Part shown: positions 1 to 5,864 of the stretch, piece after piece
How the letters are laid out: each line of letters starts with the position of its first letter
Numbering within the stretch: position 1 is the first letter of the stretch
Assembly: GCA_002698045.1 (NCBI GenBank)
Contig: NZUR01000024.1
Coordinates: forward strand, 1 to 6,197
Direction of reading: 5' to 3'
From: Thiotrichales bacterium
GTDB lineage: Bacteria > Pseudomonadota > Gammaproteobacteria > PS1 > Pseudothioglobaceae
DNA length: 6,197 bases
The notes under the pieces: generated by a model
Databases searched by the model: none
What the model saw: only the letters and a program-made list of their open reading frames with translations
Told to the model about the DNA's origin: nothing
Program-made: the position numbers and the translations under genes

Positions 1-67
1 AATACGATTCGAACGTATGACCTACGGCTTAGAAGGCCGTTGCTCTATCCAGCTGAGCTATGGGCGC
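1..67 (-). tRNA. tRNA-Arg (anticodon TCT), 3' end cut by window edge
   Basis: On the minus strand the sequence folds as a tRNA. The acceptor 5' strand GCGCCCA is at 67-61, followed by a D-arm with GCTC/GAGC. The anticodon stem ACGGC/GCCGT encloses loop CTTCTAA with anticodon TCT at 33-31, and the T-arm is ATACG-TTCGAAT-CGTAT. Anticodon TCT reads the Arg codons AGA and AGG. The window begins one base into the 3' acceptor strand, so the rest of that strand, the discriminator base and any encoded CCA are not visible. It lies 48 bp downstream of the tRNA-Pro gene on the same strand and has no separate promoter that I can see. It is therefore probably processed from a shared Pro-Arg transcript. 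Confidence 0.95.
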
Positions 68-115
68 AATAACTTTGCTTTTATAAAGTTTAGGCTTTCA
101 CTTTTAACAAATTTT

Positions 116-192
116 TGGTCGGAGTGGAGGGATTTGAACCCCCGACCACCTGGTCCCAAACCAGATGCGCTACCAAACTGCGCTACACTCCG
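116..192 (-). tRNA. tRNA-Pro (anticodon TGG)
   Basis: This is a complete minus-strand tRNA. The acceptor strands CGGAGTG (192-186) and CACTCCG pair fully, followed by discriminator A (119) and an encoded CCA (118-116). The anticodon stem TCTGG/CCAGG carries loop TTTGGGA with anticodon TGG at 158-156. The T-loop is TTCAAAT, closed by a GC-rich T-stem. The length is 77 nt including CCA, as usual for tRNA-Pro. It is the first gene of a Pro-Arg tRNA unit, and its 5' end is about 12 bases from the end of the -10 box at 204-209. Confidence 0.97.
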
Positions 193-203
193 AAAGATGT
201 GTA

Positions 204-231
204 ATTATACTTTGATAGACTCCTTAGTCAA
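204..231 (-). promoter_or_regulatory. sigma70-type promoter of the tRNA-Pro/tRNA-Arg unit
   Basis: On the minus strand there is a -35 box TTGACT (231-226, five of six consensus bases), a 16-nt spacer, and a perfect -10 box TATAAT (209-204). The predicted transcription start is near 197, about five bases before the tRNA-Pro 5' end at 192. This is the best promoter in the window. It lies in the 75 bp between the dnaQ stop and the tRNA. That stretch shows no hairpin-plus-T-run terminator, so dnaQ read-through may also feed the tRNAs. Confidence 0.85.
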
Positions 232-267
232 TCCCTAATTCAGACCATATTCGATCAATTTTATTTA

Positions 268-963
268 TTATTTATTAAAATAGTTTTTATGTACTTTTGC
301 CTCTTCTGAATTTGCATAAATAACCTTAATATTGTCTTTATTCTCTCTATTTTTTTTAACTAGAGATGGGTCACTCATCTGAGGCTTAGTGTTTGTTTCT
401 TCATTAAATAGAATTGATTGACCACCAGTCATTGCAATATAGACTTGGGCTAGTATTTGAGCATCAAGGAGAGCTCCATGTCTAGTTCGTGCACTAGTGT
501 CGATACCGAAGCGTCGACATAAGGCATCAAGGTTATGCATTGTGCCAGGACGCTGCTCTTTAGATAATTCTAATGTATCAATTACAGGACATAAGTCTTC
601 AATTTTTTTCTTTATGCCAATCATTTTAAGTTCGTTATTAAGAAAGCCTAAATCAAACGGTGCGTTATGAATTATTAACGTTGAGCCATCGATAAAAGAA
701 AGAAGGTCTTCAGATAATTGATTAAATTGAGGCTTATTAATCAAAAATTTATCTGTTATTCCATGAATGTTAACGGACTCACCAACATTTCTATTAGGCT
801 GAATATATTTATGAAACTCTGTGTTTGTTATTTCTCTATTTAGAATTTGAACGGCACCAACTTCAATAATACGGTGACCTTCTTTAGGGTTAATACCAGT
901 TGTCTCTGTGTCAAGCACAATAAGTCTTTCCATGTTGGGCATAATAACGTAAAATTGATTCAT
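268..963 (-). CDS. dnaQ: DNA polymerase III epsilon subunit (3'-5' proofreading exonuclease)
   Basis: The 231-residue product aligns over its whole length with E. coli DnaQ (243 aa). The exonuclease motifs are all present: ExoI DTETTG (D18, E20), ExoII NAPFD (D104), and ExoIIIe H162 with D167 in HGALLDAQ. These are the metal-binding and general-base residues of DEDDh exonucleases. After TGG, QSILF (182-186) fits the beta-clamp-binding pentapeptide. The C-terminal part (about 200-225, NIKVIYANSEEA) matches the region that binds the alpha subunit. Epsilon removes misincorporated bases within the Pol III core. The start is uncertain: ATGs at codons 1, 8 and 11 all lack a Shine-Dalgarno sequence. 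Codon 8 would place the first catalytic Asp at residue 11, close to E. coli D12. The gene is head to head with rpoZ; in E. coli the divergent partner of dnaQ is rnhA. Confidence 0.96.
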   Translation of the reverse strand: MNQFYVIMPNMERLIVLDTETTGINPKEGHRIIEVGAVQILNREITNTEFHKYIQPNRNVGESVNIHGITDKFLINKPQFNQLSEDLLSFIDGSTLIIHNAPFDLGFLNNELKMIGIKKKIEDLCPVIDTLELSKEQRPGTMHNLDALCRRFGIDTSARTRHGALLDAQILAQVYIAMTGGQSILFNEETNTKPQMSDPSLVKKNRENKDNIKVIYANSEEAKVHKNYFNK

Positions 964-983
964 TTTATCATCTGATTTATAAA
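955..983 (+). promoter_or_regulatory. candidate rpoZ promoter
   Basis: The -35-like TTGATT (955-960, four of six) is followed by exactly 17 nt and a -10-like TATAAA (978-983, five of six). Transcription would start near 990, giving a leader of only about eight bases before the rpoZ ATG at 998. The -35 lies inside the first codons of dnaQ. The -10 overlaps that of the opposing dnaQ promoter within the palindrome TTTATAAA (976-983). AT-rich sequence produces such matches by chance, but this gap is the only intergenic space available to either gene. Confidence 0.55.
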
Positions 984-1004
984 GGTTAATTAAGATTATG
1001 GCAA
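976..1004 (-). promoter_or_regulatory. candidate dnaQ promoter, sharing its -10 with rpoZ
   Basis: On the minus strand there is a -35-like TTGCCA (1004-999, five of six), 17 nt, and a -10-like TATAAA (981-976, five of six). The start would be near 969, about six bases before the first dnaQ ATG (963) or about 27 before the ATG at codon 8 (942). The -35 overlaps rpoZ codons 1 to 3. Because both promoters use the same palindromic block, polymerase could occupy only one at a time. Confidence 0.55.
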
Positions 1005-1342
1005 GAGTAACGGTAGAAGATTGTTTAGATAAAGTAGAGAATAGATTTCAATTAGTTTTGATTGCTGCAAAACGTGCGCACCAGTTAAATTCTGGAGGAT
1101 ACAGAACAACCCTTGATGTCGGGAAAGATAAGCCAACGGTATTAGCCTTGAGAGAGATAGAGGCTGACCTAATTGATGCGTCTATTTTGACTGAAGAATA
1201 CGCAATGGAAGAAGAGCTTAATGCTCATGATAAACTCACCCAAGAAGCTAAGATGAGTGAGGTAGAGGCCGAGCTATCTGAAGTAACTCTTGATGTTAAA
1301 GCAGAAAGTGATGATTTGGCAATAAAGGAAGAGGACGAGTAA
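998..1342 (+). CDS. rpoZ: DNA-directed RNA polymerase omega subunit
   Basis: The N-terminal 60 or so residues are clearly omega. They comprise the [10 protein letters not shown] start, the helix around [17 protein letters not shown] (14-30), and the conserved ALREIE (50-55). Omega clamps the C-terminal part of the beta-prime subunit, aids polymerase assembly, and in E. coli forms part of one ppGpp site. The 114-residue product is longer than E. coli omega (91 aa). The extra length is an acidic tail: from residue 66 to the end I count 19 Asp/Glu against 4 Lys. The start is fixed by the conserved N-terminus, although no good Shine-Dalgarno is present. The gene stands alone between a divergent dnaQ and its own terminator, unlike the gmk-rpoZ-spoT arrangement of E. 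coli. Confidence 0.96.
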   Translation: MARVTVEDCLDKVENRFQLVLIAAKRAHQLNSGGYRTTLDVGKDKPTVLALREIEADLIDASILTEEYAMEEELNAHDKLTQEAKMSEVEAELSEVTLDVKAESDDLAIKEEDE

Positions 1343-1363
1343 AACTTTTTCTTTTGCTTATAG

Positions 1364-1391
1364 AAAATGACGCATTTGCGTCATTTTTTTT
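1364..1391 (+). terminator. intrinsic terminator after rpoZ
   Basis: A perfect ten-base-pair stem (AAAATGACGC at 1364-1373 with GCGTCATTTT at 1378-1387) encloses a four-base loop ATTT. The descending arm merges into an eight-T run (1384-1391). The stem begins 22 bases after the rpoZ stop and points downstream, so it should end rpoZ transcription before acs. The opposite strand has only four T's after the stem, so it should work less well in that direction. Confidence 0.92.
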
Positions 1392-1466
1392 GTAAGATTC
1401 AATTTATTTTTTTCTTAATTCCTTTTGATGACTTTGGTAACATGGTTTTTTTGTTATATCAATATT

Positions 1467-1473
1467 AAGAGGA
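1467..1473 (+). promoter_or_regulatory. Shine-Dalgarno that fixes the acs start
   Basis: The sequence AAGAGGA lies five bases upstream of the ATG at 1479, which encodes MTYPIMQSD. This is one of only two good ribosome-binding sites in the window, the other being before tatA. It argues against the upstream in-frame TTG at 1425 as the start. Confidence 0.8.
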
Positions 1474-1478
1474 ATGAC

Positions 1479-3395
1479 ATGACATACCCAATCATGCAAA
1501 GTGATAGAGAGCCATTAATTAATGCTGAGACTTATCAGTCTATGTATGAGCATTCAATAAATAATCCGGATGAATTTTGGGCAGAGAAAGCCGAGACTTT
1601 TCTTGATTGGGGTAGAAAATGGGACAAAGTTTCTGACGTTGATTTTTCAAAAGGTAAGATTGCTTGGTTTGAAGGCGCAACTTTAAACGTTTCATACAAT
1701 TGTCTAGATCGCCACTTACCTAAGCGTGCTGACCAAGTGGCAATTATTTGGGAGGGTGATGATCCAAATTCTAGTGAGTCAATAACCTATAAAGAGCTTC
1801 ATAAGAGGGTTTGCAAATTTGCAAATGGTATGAAAGATTTGGGGGTTGTAAAGGGCGACCGTATTTGTTTGTATATGCCTATGATTGTTGAGGCAACTAT
1901 TGCTATGCTTGCATGTGCAAGGCTTGGAGCAATTCATTCAGTTGTTTTTGGTGGGTTTTCACCTGATGCACTCAGAGATAGAATTCTTGATAGTGAGTGT
2001 AAATTAGTCGTTACTGCTGACGAGGGAGTTCGTGGCGGTAAATCTGTCCCATTAAAAGCTAATGTAGATGTAGCTACAAAAGATTGCGATTGTGTTGATT
2101 TTATTGTAGTTGTTAAAAGAACTGGTGGAGAGGTAAGTTGGAATGAGAGAGATGTTTGGTATCACAATCTAGTAGAAGATGCATCAGATAATTTTCCGTG
2201 TGAAATGTTTGACGCTGAAAATCCTTTATTTATTCTTTATACCTCAGGCTCAACAGGAAAGCCAAAAGGAGTTCTTCATACTTCGGGTGGTTATTTGCTC
2301 TATGCGGCAATGACTCATAGATACACTTTTGACTATCAAGAGGGTGATATCTATTGGTGTACTGCAGATGTCGGCTGGGTTACAGGCCACTCCTATATTG
2401 TCTATGGGCCACTTGCAAATGGTGGGACAACTTTAATGTTTGAAGGAATTCCTACTTACCCAGATGCGTCAAGGTTTTGGCAGGTTGTTGATAAGCATCA
2501 GGTTAATATTTTTTATACTGCTCCAACAGCAATTAGAGCTTTAATGGGTGCAGGAAATGAACTTGTTCAAAAGACCTCTAGATCTAGTTTAAAGATTTTA
2601 GGTACTGTCGGAGAACCTATAAATCCTGAAGCATGGGAATGGTATTACAACGTTATAGGTGAAAAAAAGTGTCCAGTTGTTGATACATGGTGGCAAACCG
2701 AAACAGGTGGACATATGATTACACCGATGCCTTTTGCAACTCCTTTAAAGCCTGGTTCGGCAACTAAGCCATTTTTTGGAGTTGAGCCACAAGTCTTAAG
2801 TGAAAGTGGTGAAGTATTAGAAGGCGAGGCTTCAGGAGTACTTGTGCTTGCTCGCTCTTGGCCGGGTCAAATGAGGACTTTATATAACAACCATGAGCGA
2901 TTTATGGATGCTTATTTTACAACCTATCCAGGGAAGTATTTTGCAGGTGATGGTGTTAAGCGCGACTCTGATGGCTATTACTGGATCACTGGAAGAGTCG
3001 ATGATGTTTTAAACATATCTGGACATCGTCTTGGAACAGCAGAAATTGAATCTGCCCTAGTCCTTCATAGAAATGTCAGTGAAGCTGCAGTTGTTGGTAT
3101 GCCTCACGATATAAAAGGACAAGGTATTTATGCTTATGTATCTCTTATGGCTGGAGCTGATGGTACAGGTGAGCTTAAAAAAGACCTCGTGGCTCTTGTT
3201 AGAAAAGAGATTGGGCCAATTGCAACGGTTGATAAAATTCAATTTGCACAAGGCCTTCCAAAAACAAGGTCTGGAAAAATTATGAGACGTATTCTAAGAA
3301 AAATAGCTGAGAATGATTATTCTAATTTGGGAGATACTTCAACTCTAGCTGAGCCGGGCGTTGTTGATGATCTAATTTCCAACAGAGTTAAATAA
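1479..3395 (+). CDS. acs: acetyl-CoA synthetase, AMP-forming (EC 6.2.1.1)
   Basis: This cytoplasmic enzyme makes acetyl-CoA from acetate, ATP and CoA through acetyl-AMP. The 638-residue product is close to E. coli Acs (652 aa). Numbering from the ATG at 1479, it has the P-loop [10 protein letters not shown] (255-264) and VGWVTGHSY (from about 298), which supplies acetate-pocket Val and Thr. [14 protein letters not shown] begins near 375. [10 protein letters not shown] (402-411) includes W404, the pocket Trp that selects acetate over longer acids. D491 is in [26 protein letters not shown] starts at 505, and [11 protein letters not shown] contains catalytic Lys600. In relatives, acetylation of this lysine switches the enzyme off. 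No acetyltransferase, deacetylase or acetate permease is adjacent. The upstream gap has only weak promoter matches, such as TTGGTA at 1434 and TATATC at 1455 with a 15-nt spacer. The exporter gene starts 37 bp downstream, with no terminator between. Confidence 0.97.
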   Translation: MTYPIMQSDREPLINAETYQSMYEHSINNPDEFWAEKAETFLDWGRKWDKVSDVDFSKGKIAWFEGATLNVSYNCLDRHLPKRADQVAIIWEGDDPNSSESITYKELHKRVCKFANGMKDLGVVKGDRICLYMPMIVEATIAMLACARLGAIHSVVFGGFSPDALRDRILDSECKLVVTADEGVRGGKSVPLKANVDVATKDCDCVDFIVVVKRTGGEVSWNERDVWYHNLVEDASDNFPCEMFDAENPLFILYTSGSTGKPKGVLHTSGGYLLYAAMTHRYTFDYQEGDIYWCTADVGWVTGHSYIVYGPLANGGTTLMFEGIPTYPDASRFWQVVDKHQVNIFYTAPTAIRALMGAGNELVQKTSRSSLKILGTVGEPINPEAWEWYYNVIGEKKCPVVDTWWQTETGGHMITPMPFATPLKPGSATKPFFGVEPQVLSESGEVLEGEASGVLVLARSWPGQMRTLYNNHERFMDAYFTTYPGKYFAGDGVKRDSDGYYWITGRVDDVLNISGHRLGTAEIESALVLHRNVSEAAVVGMPHDIKGQGIYAYVSLMAGADGTGELKKDLVALVRKEIGPIATVDKIQFAQGLPKTRSGKIMRRILRKIAENDYSNLGDTSTLAEPGVVDDLISNRVK

Positions 3396-3432
3396 TTACA
3401 ATCTCATAGGCCAATAAATATAGCTAGTAACC

Positions 3433-4317
3433 ATGAATGCGATACTTTATTTCATAGTATTACTTGCCTGGGGGTCGTCATGGTTCGCTATTAGTTTTCA
3501 GTTGGGTGATGTTGCGCCTCAGGTTTCAATAGCTTGGCGTTTTTTGCTTGCATCGTTTATGCTTTTTATTTGGTGCTATGCACGAGGCCTTAAACTTTCT
3601 TTTTCTTGGCGAGCACATTCCAGCTGGCTTTTATTAGGATTTTTTCTATTTTGTGTTAACTATATTTGCGCTTACTTTGGAACTTTTTACTTAGCATCAG
3701 GTTTAGTTTGTCTTATTTTCTCAACTCTTACTTTGTTTACTGTTTTTAATGGTTTTATTTTTTTTAAAAAACCCATTAGACTGCCCATATTGTTTGGCGC
3801 AATAGTTGGTATTTTAGGGTTGTCAATTATATTCTCAAATGAGATTAGTAATACTGATTGGTCTCTAGAATCAGGAATTGTAAAAGGCTTTCTTTGGATG
3901 CTTCTTGCAACTTTCTTTGCCTCAATAGGTATGTTACTATCTGGTCAAATGCAAGCTCGAAAAATGCCTCTAGTACAAAGTAATGCATTTAGTATGCTGT
4001 ACGGTTCTCTTATCATTGTTACTTATGTTTCTGTTAGTGATATTAGTTTCAGTTTTAGTACAAGTTATAGCTATGTTATATCTCTCATTTATCTATCGCT
4101 AGTAGCCTCTGTAATTGGTTTTGGTGTTTATCTTAAGCTTGTAGGAAATATTGGCGCTGATAAGGCTTCATATGTTAATATTTTTACCCCAACGATTGCA
4201 TTATTTCTCTCAACTTTATTTGAAAACTATCAGTGGAGTTGGACTGGTCTAGTTGGCGTTGCTTTAATTATTATTGGAAATATAATAGTTCTTTATACTA
4301 AGCCTGTTACTACATAG
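3433..4317 (+). CDS. EamA/DMT-superfamily transporter, ten transmembrane helices
   Basis: The 294-residue protein is almost entirely hydrophobic and has two EamA-type halves. I place helices at roughly 2-20, 32-50, 63-81, 85-108, 114-134, 148-170, 178-200, 208-230, 243-262 and 268-288. The N-terminal WGSSWFAISFQLG followed by a helix starting RFLLAS is typical of the first EamA repeat. The second half begins near residue 148 and ends with the usual GxxLIIIGN-type last helix. Family members are inner-membrane drug/metabolite transporters, often exporting amino acids, nucleotide-related compounds or toxic metabolites; the substrate cannot be read from the sequence. The ATG at 3433 lacks a clear Shine-Dalgarno but is the only start that preserves the first helix. 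It sits 37 bp after acs, so co-transcription is likely. That is only a hint of a link to acetate metabolism. Confidence 0.88.
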   Translation: MNAILYFIVLLAWGSSWFAISFQLGDVAPQVSIAWRFLLASFMLFIWCYARGLKLSFSWRAHSSWLLLGFFLFCVNYICAYFGTFYLASGLVCLIFSTLTLFTVFNGFIFFKKPIRLPILFGAIVGILGLSIIFSNEISNTDWSLESGIVKGFLWMLLATFFASIGMLLSGQMQARKMPLVQSNAFSMLYGSLIIVTYVSVSDISFSFSTSYSYVISLIYLSLVASVIGFGVYLKLVGNIGADKASYVNIFTPTIALFLSTLFENYQWSWTGLVGVALIIIGNIIVLYTKPVTT

Positions 4318-4330
4318 TTAATAACTAGTC
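4315..4330. terminator. weak palindrome at the convergent exporter/tatC junction
   Basis: TAGTTA-A-TAACTA (4315-4327) is a perfect inverted repeat that includes the exporter stop codon. It is followed on the plus strand by GTCTTTTATTT. The 15-bp gap between two convergent stop codons would be the natural place for a two-way terminator. However, the stem is short and AT-only apart from one G-C pair, so function is doubtful. Confidence 0.25.
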
Positions 4331-4332
4331 TT

Positions 4333-5169
4333 TTATTTATCTGGGCCATTTTTTTTGTTCATTTCAGATTCAATTTTATCCATCTTAGTGTTATGAGCTT
4401 CATCACTCCAGTCATTGGTATTTGTTGTTGATTGATCATCTTTTAAATTCTTATCATTTTTCCTAACTTTAAACATGGGGGCAAAGATTAACCCTGCTTC
4501 AAATAAAAGCCAAATAGGTATTGCTATAAGTATTTGAGAGATTATATCAGGTGGTGTTAAGAGCATGCCAATTACAAAAGCTCCTATGATAATGTAGGGA
4601 CGGTTTTTCTTGAGTTGACTAACTGTTGTTACGTTAAACATGATTAACAAAATTGTAGCAACAGGAACCTCAAAGGCAACTCCAAAAGCAAAAGAAACCT
4701 TCAAAATAAAATCTAGATAGTACTGTATATCTGGAGCAAACTCTACTGAAGTTGGACCAACAGAAGATAGAAAATTAAATATCACTGGGAAAACAATATA
4801 GAAAGCAAAGAATAGTCCCGCATAAAACAAAATAGTTGAGGATATTACTAAAGGTAGTACTAATTTTTTTTCATGCTGATAGAGTGCTGGAGCGGTGAAC
4901 TGCCATATTTTGAAAAGTAAATAAGGTAGAGCTAAATAAATAGCAAGTATTAGTGACATTTTAAGTGGTGTTAAAAAAGGAGAGATAACGCCAATAGCAA
5001 TTAAATTTGAGCCTGGTATGACAGCTAAAATAGGTGCTGCGATAAAGCTATATATATCTTCAGAAAATGGGAAAAGAGCGGCAAAAAGTAACGCAATTGC
5101 AATAATTGATCTTAAGAGTGTACTTCTAAGCTCAACTAGGTGTTGAACAATAGGCATTTTATTTTTCAT
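4333..5169 (-). CDS. tatC: Sec-independent protein translocase TatC
   Basis: TatC is the six-helix inner-membrane receptor that, with TatB, binds twin-arginine signal peptides of folded proteins. The conserved residues are visible. These include HLVELR (10-15, with E13), SPFLTPLK (63-70), and FTAPALYQHEKK (91-102), where F91 and E100 match E. coli F94 and E103. Also present are FAFGVAFEVPV (160-170, E167) and NRPYIIIGAFVIGMLLTPPD (189-208). The six hydrophobic segments lie at about 18-36, 70-88, 104-133, 152-177, 191-207 and 211-229. At 278 residues it is about 20 longer than E. coli TatC (258), the extra being a hydrophilic, charged, probably cytoplasmic tail (about 235-278). The first ATG overlaps the end of tatB by 11 bp. 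A second ATG at codon 5 lies just past the tatB stop and is equally possible. Neither has a Shine-Dalgarno, consistent with translational coupling. Confidence 0.97.
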   Translation of the reverse strand: MKNKMPIVQHLVELRSTLLRSIIAIALLFAALFPFSEDIYSFIAAPILAVIPGSNLIAIGVISPFLTPLKMSLILAIYLALPYLLFKIWQFTAPALYQHEKKLVLPLVISSTILFYAGLFFAFYIVFPVIFNFLSSVGPTSVEFAPDIQYYLDFILKVSFAFGVAFEVPVATILLIMFNVTTVSQLKKNRPYIIIGAFVIGMLLTPPDIISQILIAIPIWLLFEAGLIFAPMFKVRKNDKNLKDDQSTTNTNDWSDEAHNTKMDKIESEMNKKNGPDK

Positions 5170-5464
5170 CTTTTAAGGAATTAATAACTTTGTCACCTTC
5201 TTGTTTTATGATATCACTGATACCACCAACTTCTGAAAGAGACTGTGAGATTGATGAACTCTCTTCTGAGAAAGAAACTGCTTCTTTAAGTTTCTCAGTT
5301 TCGAACTCATCATTGATTTCATTTTTAATTTTAGTTGTAAAGGCTTTTAGTTTTCCTGCATAGAGACCCGCTTTTCTAGCAAGTGCTGGCATTTTTTCAG
5401 GACCTACAACGATGAGTGCAATAACAGCAATTAAGCCAAATTCCCAAAAGCCAAAATCAAACAT
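5159..5464 (-). CDS. tatB: Sec-independent protein translocase TatB
   Basis: This is a single N-terminal membrane helix followed by an amphipathic helix and a polar tail. MFDFGFWEFG carries the polar Glu8 that is conserved in TatB. The hydrophobic stretch runs to about residue 20 and ends in the TatB-type GPEKMP hinge (21-26), where TatA has FG without the GP. TatB forms the signal-peptide-binding complex with TatC. The protein has 101 residues, clearly shorter than E. coli TatB (171), with a Ser/Glu-rich stretch around 63-80. It lies 113 bp downstream of tatA and overlaps tatC by 11 bp. The only purine-rich element before its ATG is a poorly placed AAGAA. Confidence 0.93.
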   Translation of the reverse strand: MFDFGFWEFGLIAVIALIVVGPEKMPALARKAGLYAGKLKAFTTKIKNEINDEFETEKLKEAVSFSEESSSISQSLSEVGGISDIIKQEGDKVINSLKDEK

Positions 5465-5509
5465 AGTTTAGTGTTCTTATTAATATTAAGTTGATAGAAG
5501 AAATGAGTC

Positions 5510-5526
5510 TTATTGAATTACAATAA
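5510..5526. repeat. short AT-rich inverted repeat in the tatA-tatB gap
   Basis: TTATTG (5510-5515) and CAATAA (5521-5526) form a perfect six-base-pair inverted repeat around a five-base loop. It is the only visible structure in the 113-bp tatA-tatB gap. Only one pair is G-C and no T-run follows, so it does not qualify as a terminator. It might be an mRNA processing or stabilising element, or chance in AT-rich DNA. Confidence 0.3.
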
Positions 5527-5577
5527 AAGTCTATTAAAAGTAAAAGTATTTATAAACAAGAATAAGATAGATCTTTT

Positions 5578-5778
5578 TTATTTATTTTCAGAGTTATCAT
5601 CAGAAGCTTTAATTTCACCTTCAATGACATCTTCTTTTTTTTCAGTTTCTTTCATAGTTGACTTGAAGCCTTTAATAGCTCCACCAAGGTCACTACCAAT
5701 ATTTTTGAGACGTTTACCACCAAAAATAAGTAATACAATTGCTAGGATAATAATCAGTTCAGTCGGCGAAGGCATCAT
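5578..5778 (-). CDS. tatA: Sec-independent protein translocase TatA
   Basis: The 66-residue product has an N-terminal membrane helix (about 7-19) with a polar Glu at residue 7. This is followed by the FGGKRL hinge and an amphipathic helix [16 protein letters not shown] (27-42). That layout is the hallmark of TatA, whose oligomers form the protein-conducting element of the Tat pathway. The tail is short and charged. E. coli TatA is 89 aa, so this one is compact. Two tandem ATGs (5778 and 5775) follow a good GGAG at 5788-5785; the first has the better six-base spacing. It is the first gene of tatABC. The hinge without GP separates it from TatB, so the pair is not a TatA duplication. Confidence 0.95.
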   Translation of the reverse strand: MMPSPTELIIILAIVLLIFGGKRLKNIGSDLGGAIKGFKSTMKETEKKEDVIEGEIKASDDNSENK

Positions 5779-5784
5779 TTTTTA

Positions 5785-5788
5785 CTCC
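5785..5788 (-). promoter_or_regulatory. tatA Shine-Dalgarno, embedded in a two-codon mini-ORF
   Basis: GGAG on the minus strand lies six bases before the tatA ATG at 5778. The same bases form the second codon of ATG-GAG-TAA (5790-5782), a start codon followed by one sense codon and a stop, ending three bases before the tatA ATG. This supports the first of the two tandem tatA start codons. Confidence 0.75.
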
Positions 5789-5826
5789 ATTATTTATTTG
5801 CTACAATAGTATTGAATCTAAAGTTG

Positions 5827-5835
5827 ATTTTATCA
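5827..5835 (-). promoter_or_regulatory. candidate extended -10 promoter of tatABC
   Basis: On the minus strand TGATAAAAT combines a TG extended motif with a -10-like TAAAAT (five of six). A TTGATA (five of six) lies upstream, but the 20-nt spacing is too long for a standard -35, so the extended -10 would have to do the work. Transcription would start near 5820, leaving a leader of about 42 bases before tatA. The 86-bp gap to the upstream coiled-coil gene is the logical place for the tat promoter. Confidence 0.4.
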
Positions 5836-5849
5836 CTTTATCCCTGCAT

Positions 5850-5864
5850 TTATATCAAATATAA
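5850..5864. repeat. AT-only hairpin directly after the coiled-coil gene stop
   Basis: TTATAT (5850-5855) and ATATAA (5859-5864) form a perfect six-pair inverted repeat around a three-base loop, immediately 3' of the stop codon at 5865-5867. The stem is entirely A-T and no T-run follows, so it is a poor terminator. It overlaps the TTGATA element proposed upstream of tatA. Confidence 0.25.

Noticed and set aside
17..238. Plus-strand open frame of 73 codons at the left end
   Set aside because: It runs through both tRNA genes on the opposite strand and has no protein-like features; the tRNA folds explain the sequence.
1438..1456. Inverted repeat TAACA-N9-TGTTA upstream of acs, considered as an operator or CRP site
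   Set aside because: The half-sites are short, do not match the CRP consensus TGTGA/TCACA, and the spacer is mostly a T-run; chance is the simpler reading.
1425..1478. Upstream in-frame TTG start adding 18 residues to Acs
   Set aside because: The extra residues have no counterpart in Acs, there is no ribosome-binding site before the TTG, and a good AAGAGGA precedes the ATG at 1479.
3057..3251. Minus-strand 64-codon frame inside acs
   Set aside because: It is a shadow of the highly conserved Acs C-terminal region, with no recognisable product or ribosome-binding site.
5513..5809. Plus-strand 98-codon frame opposite tatA
   Set aside because: It is antisense to the clear TatA gene; its composition reflects the reverse complement of TatA codons.
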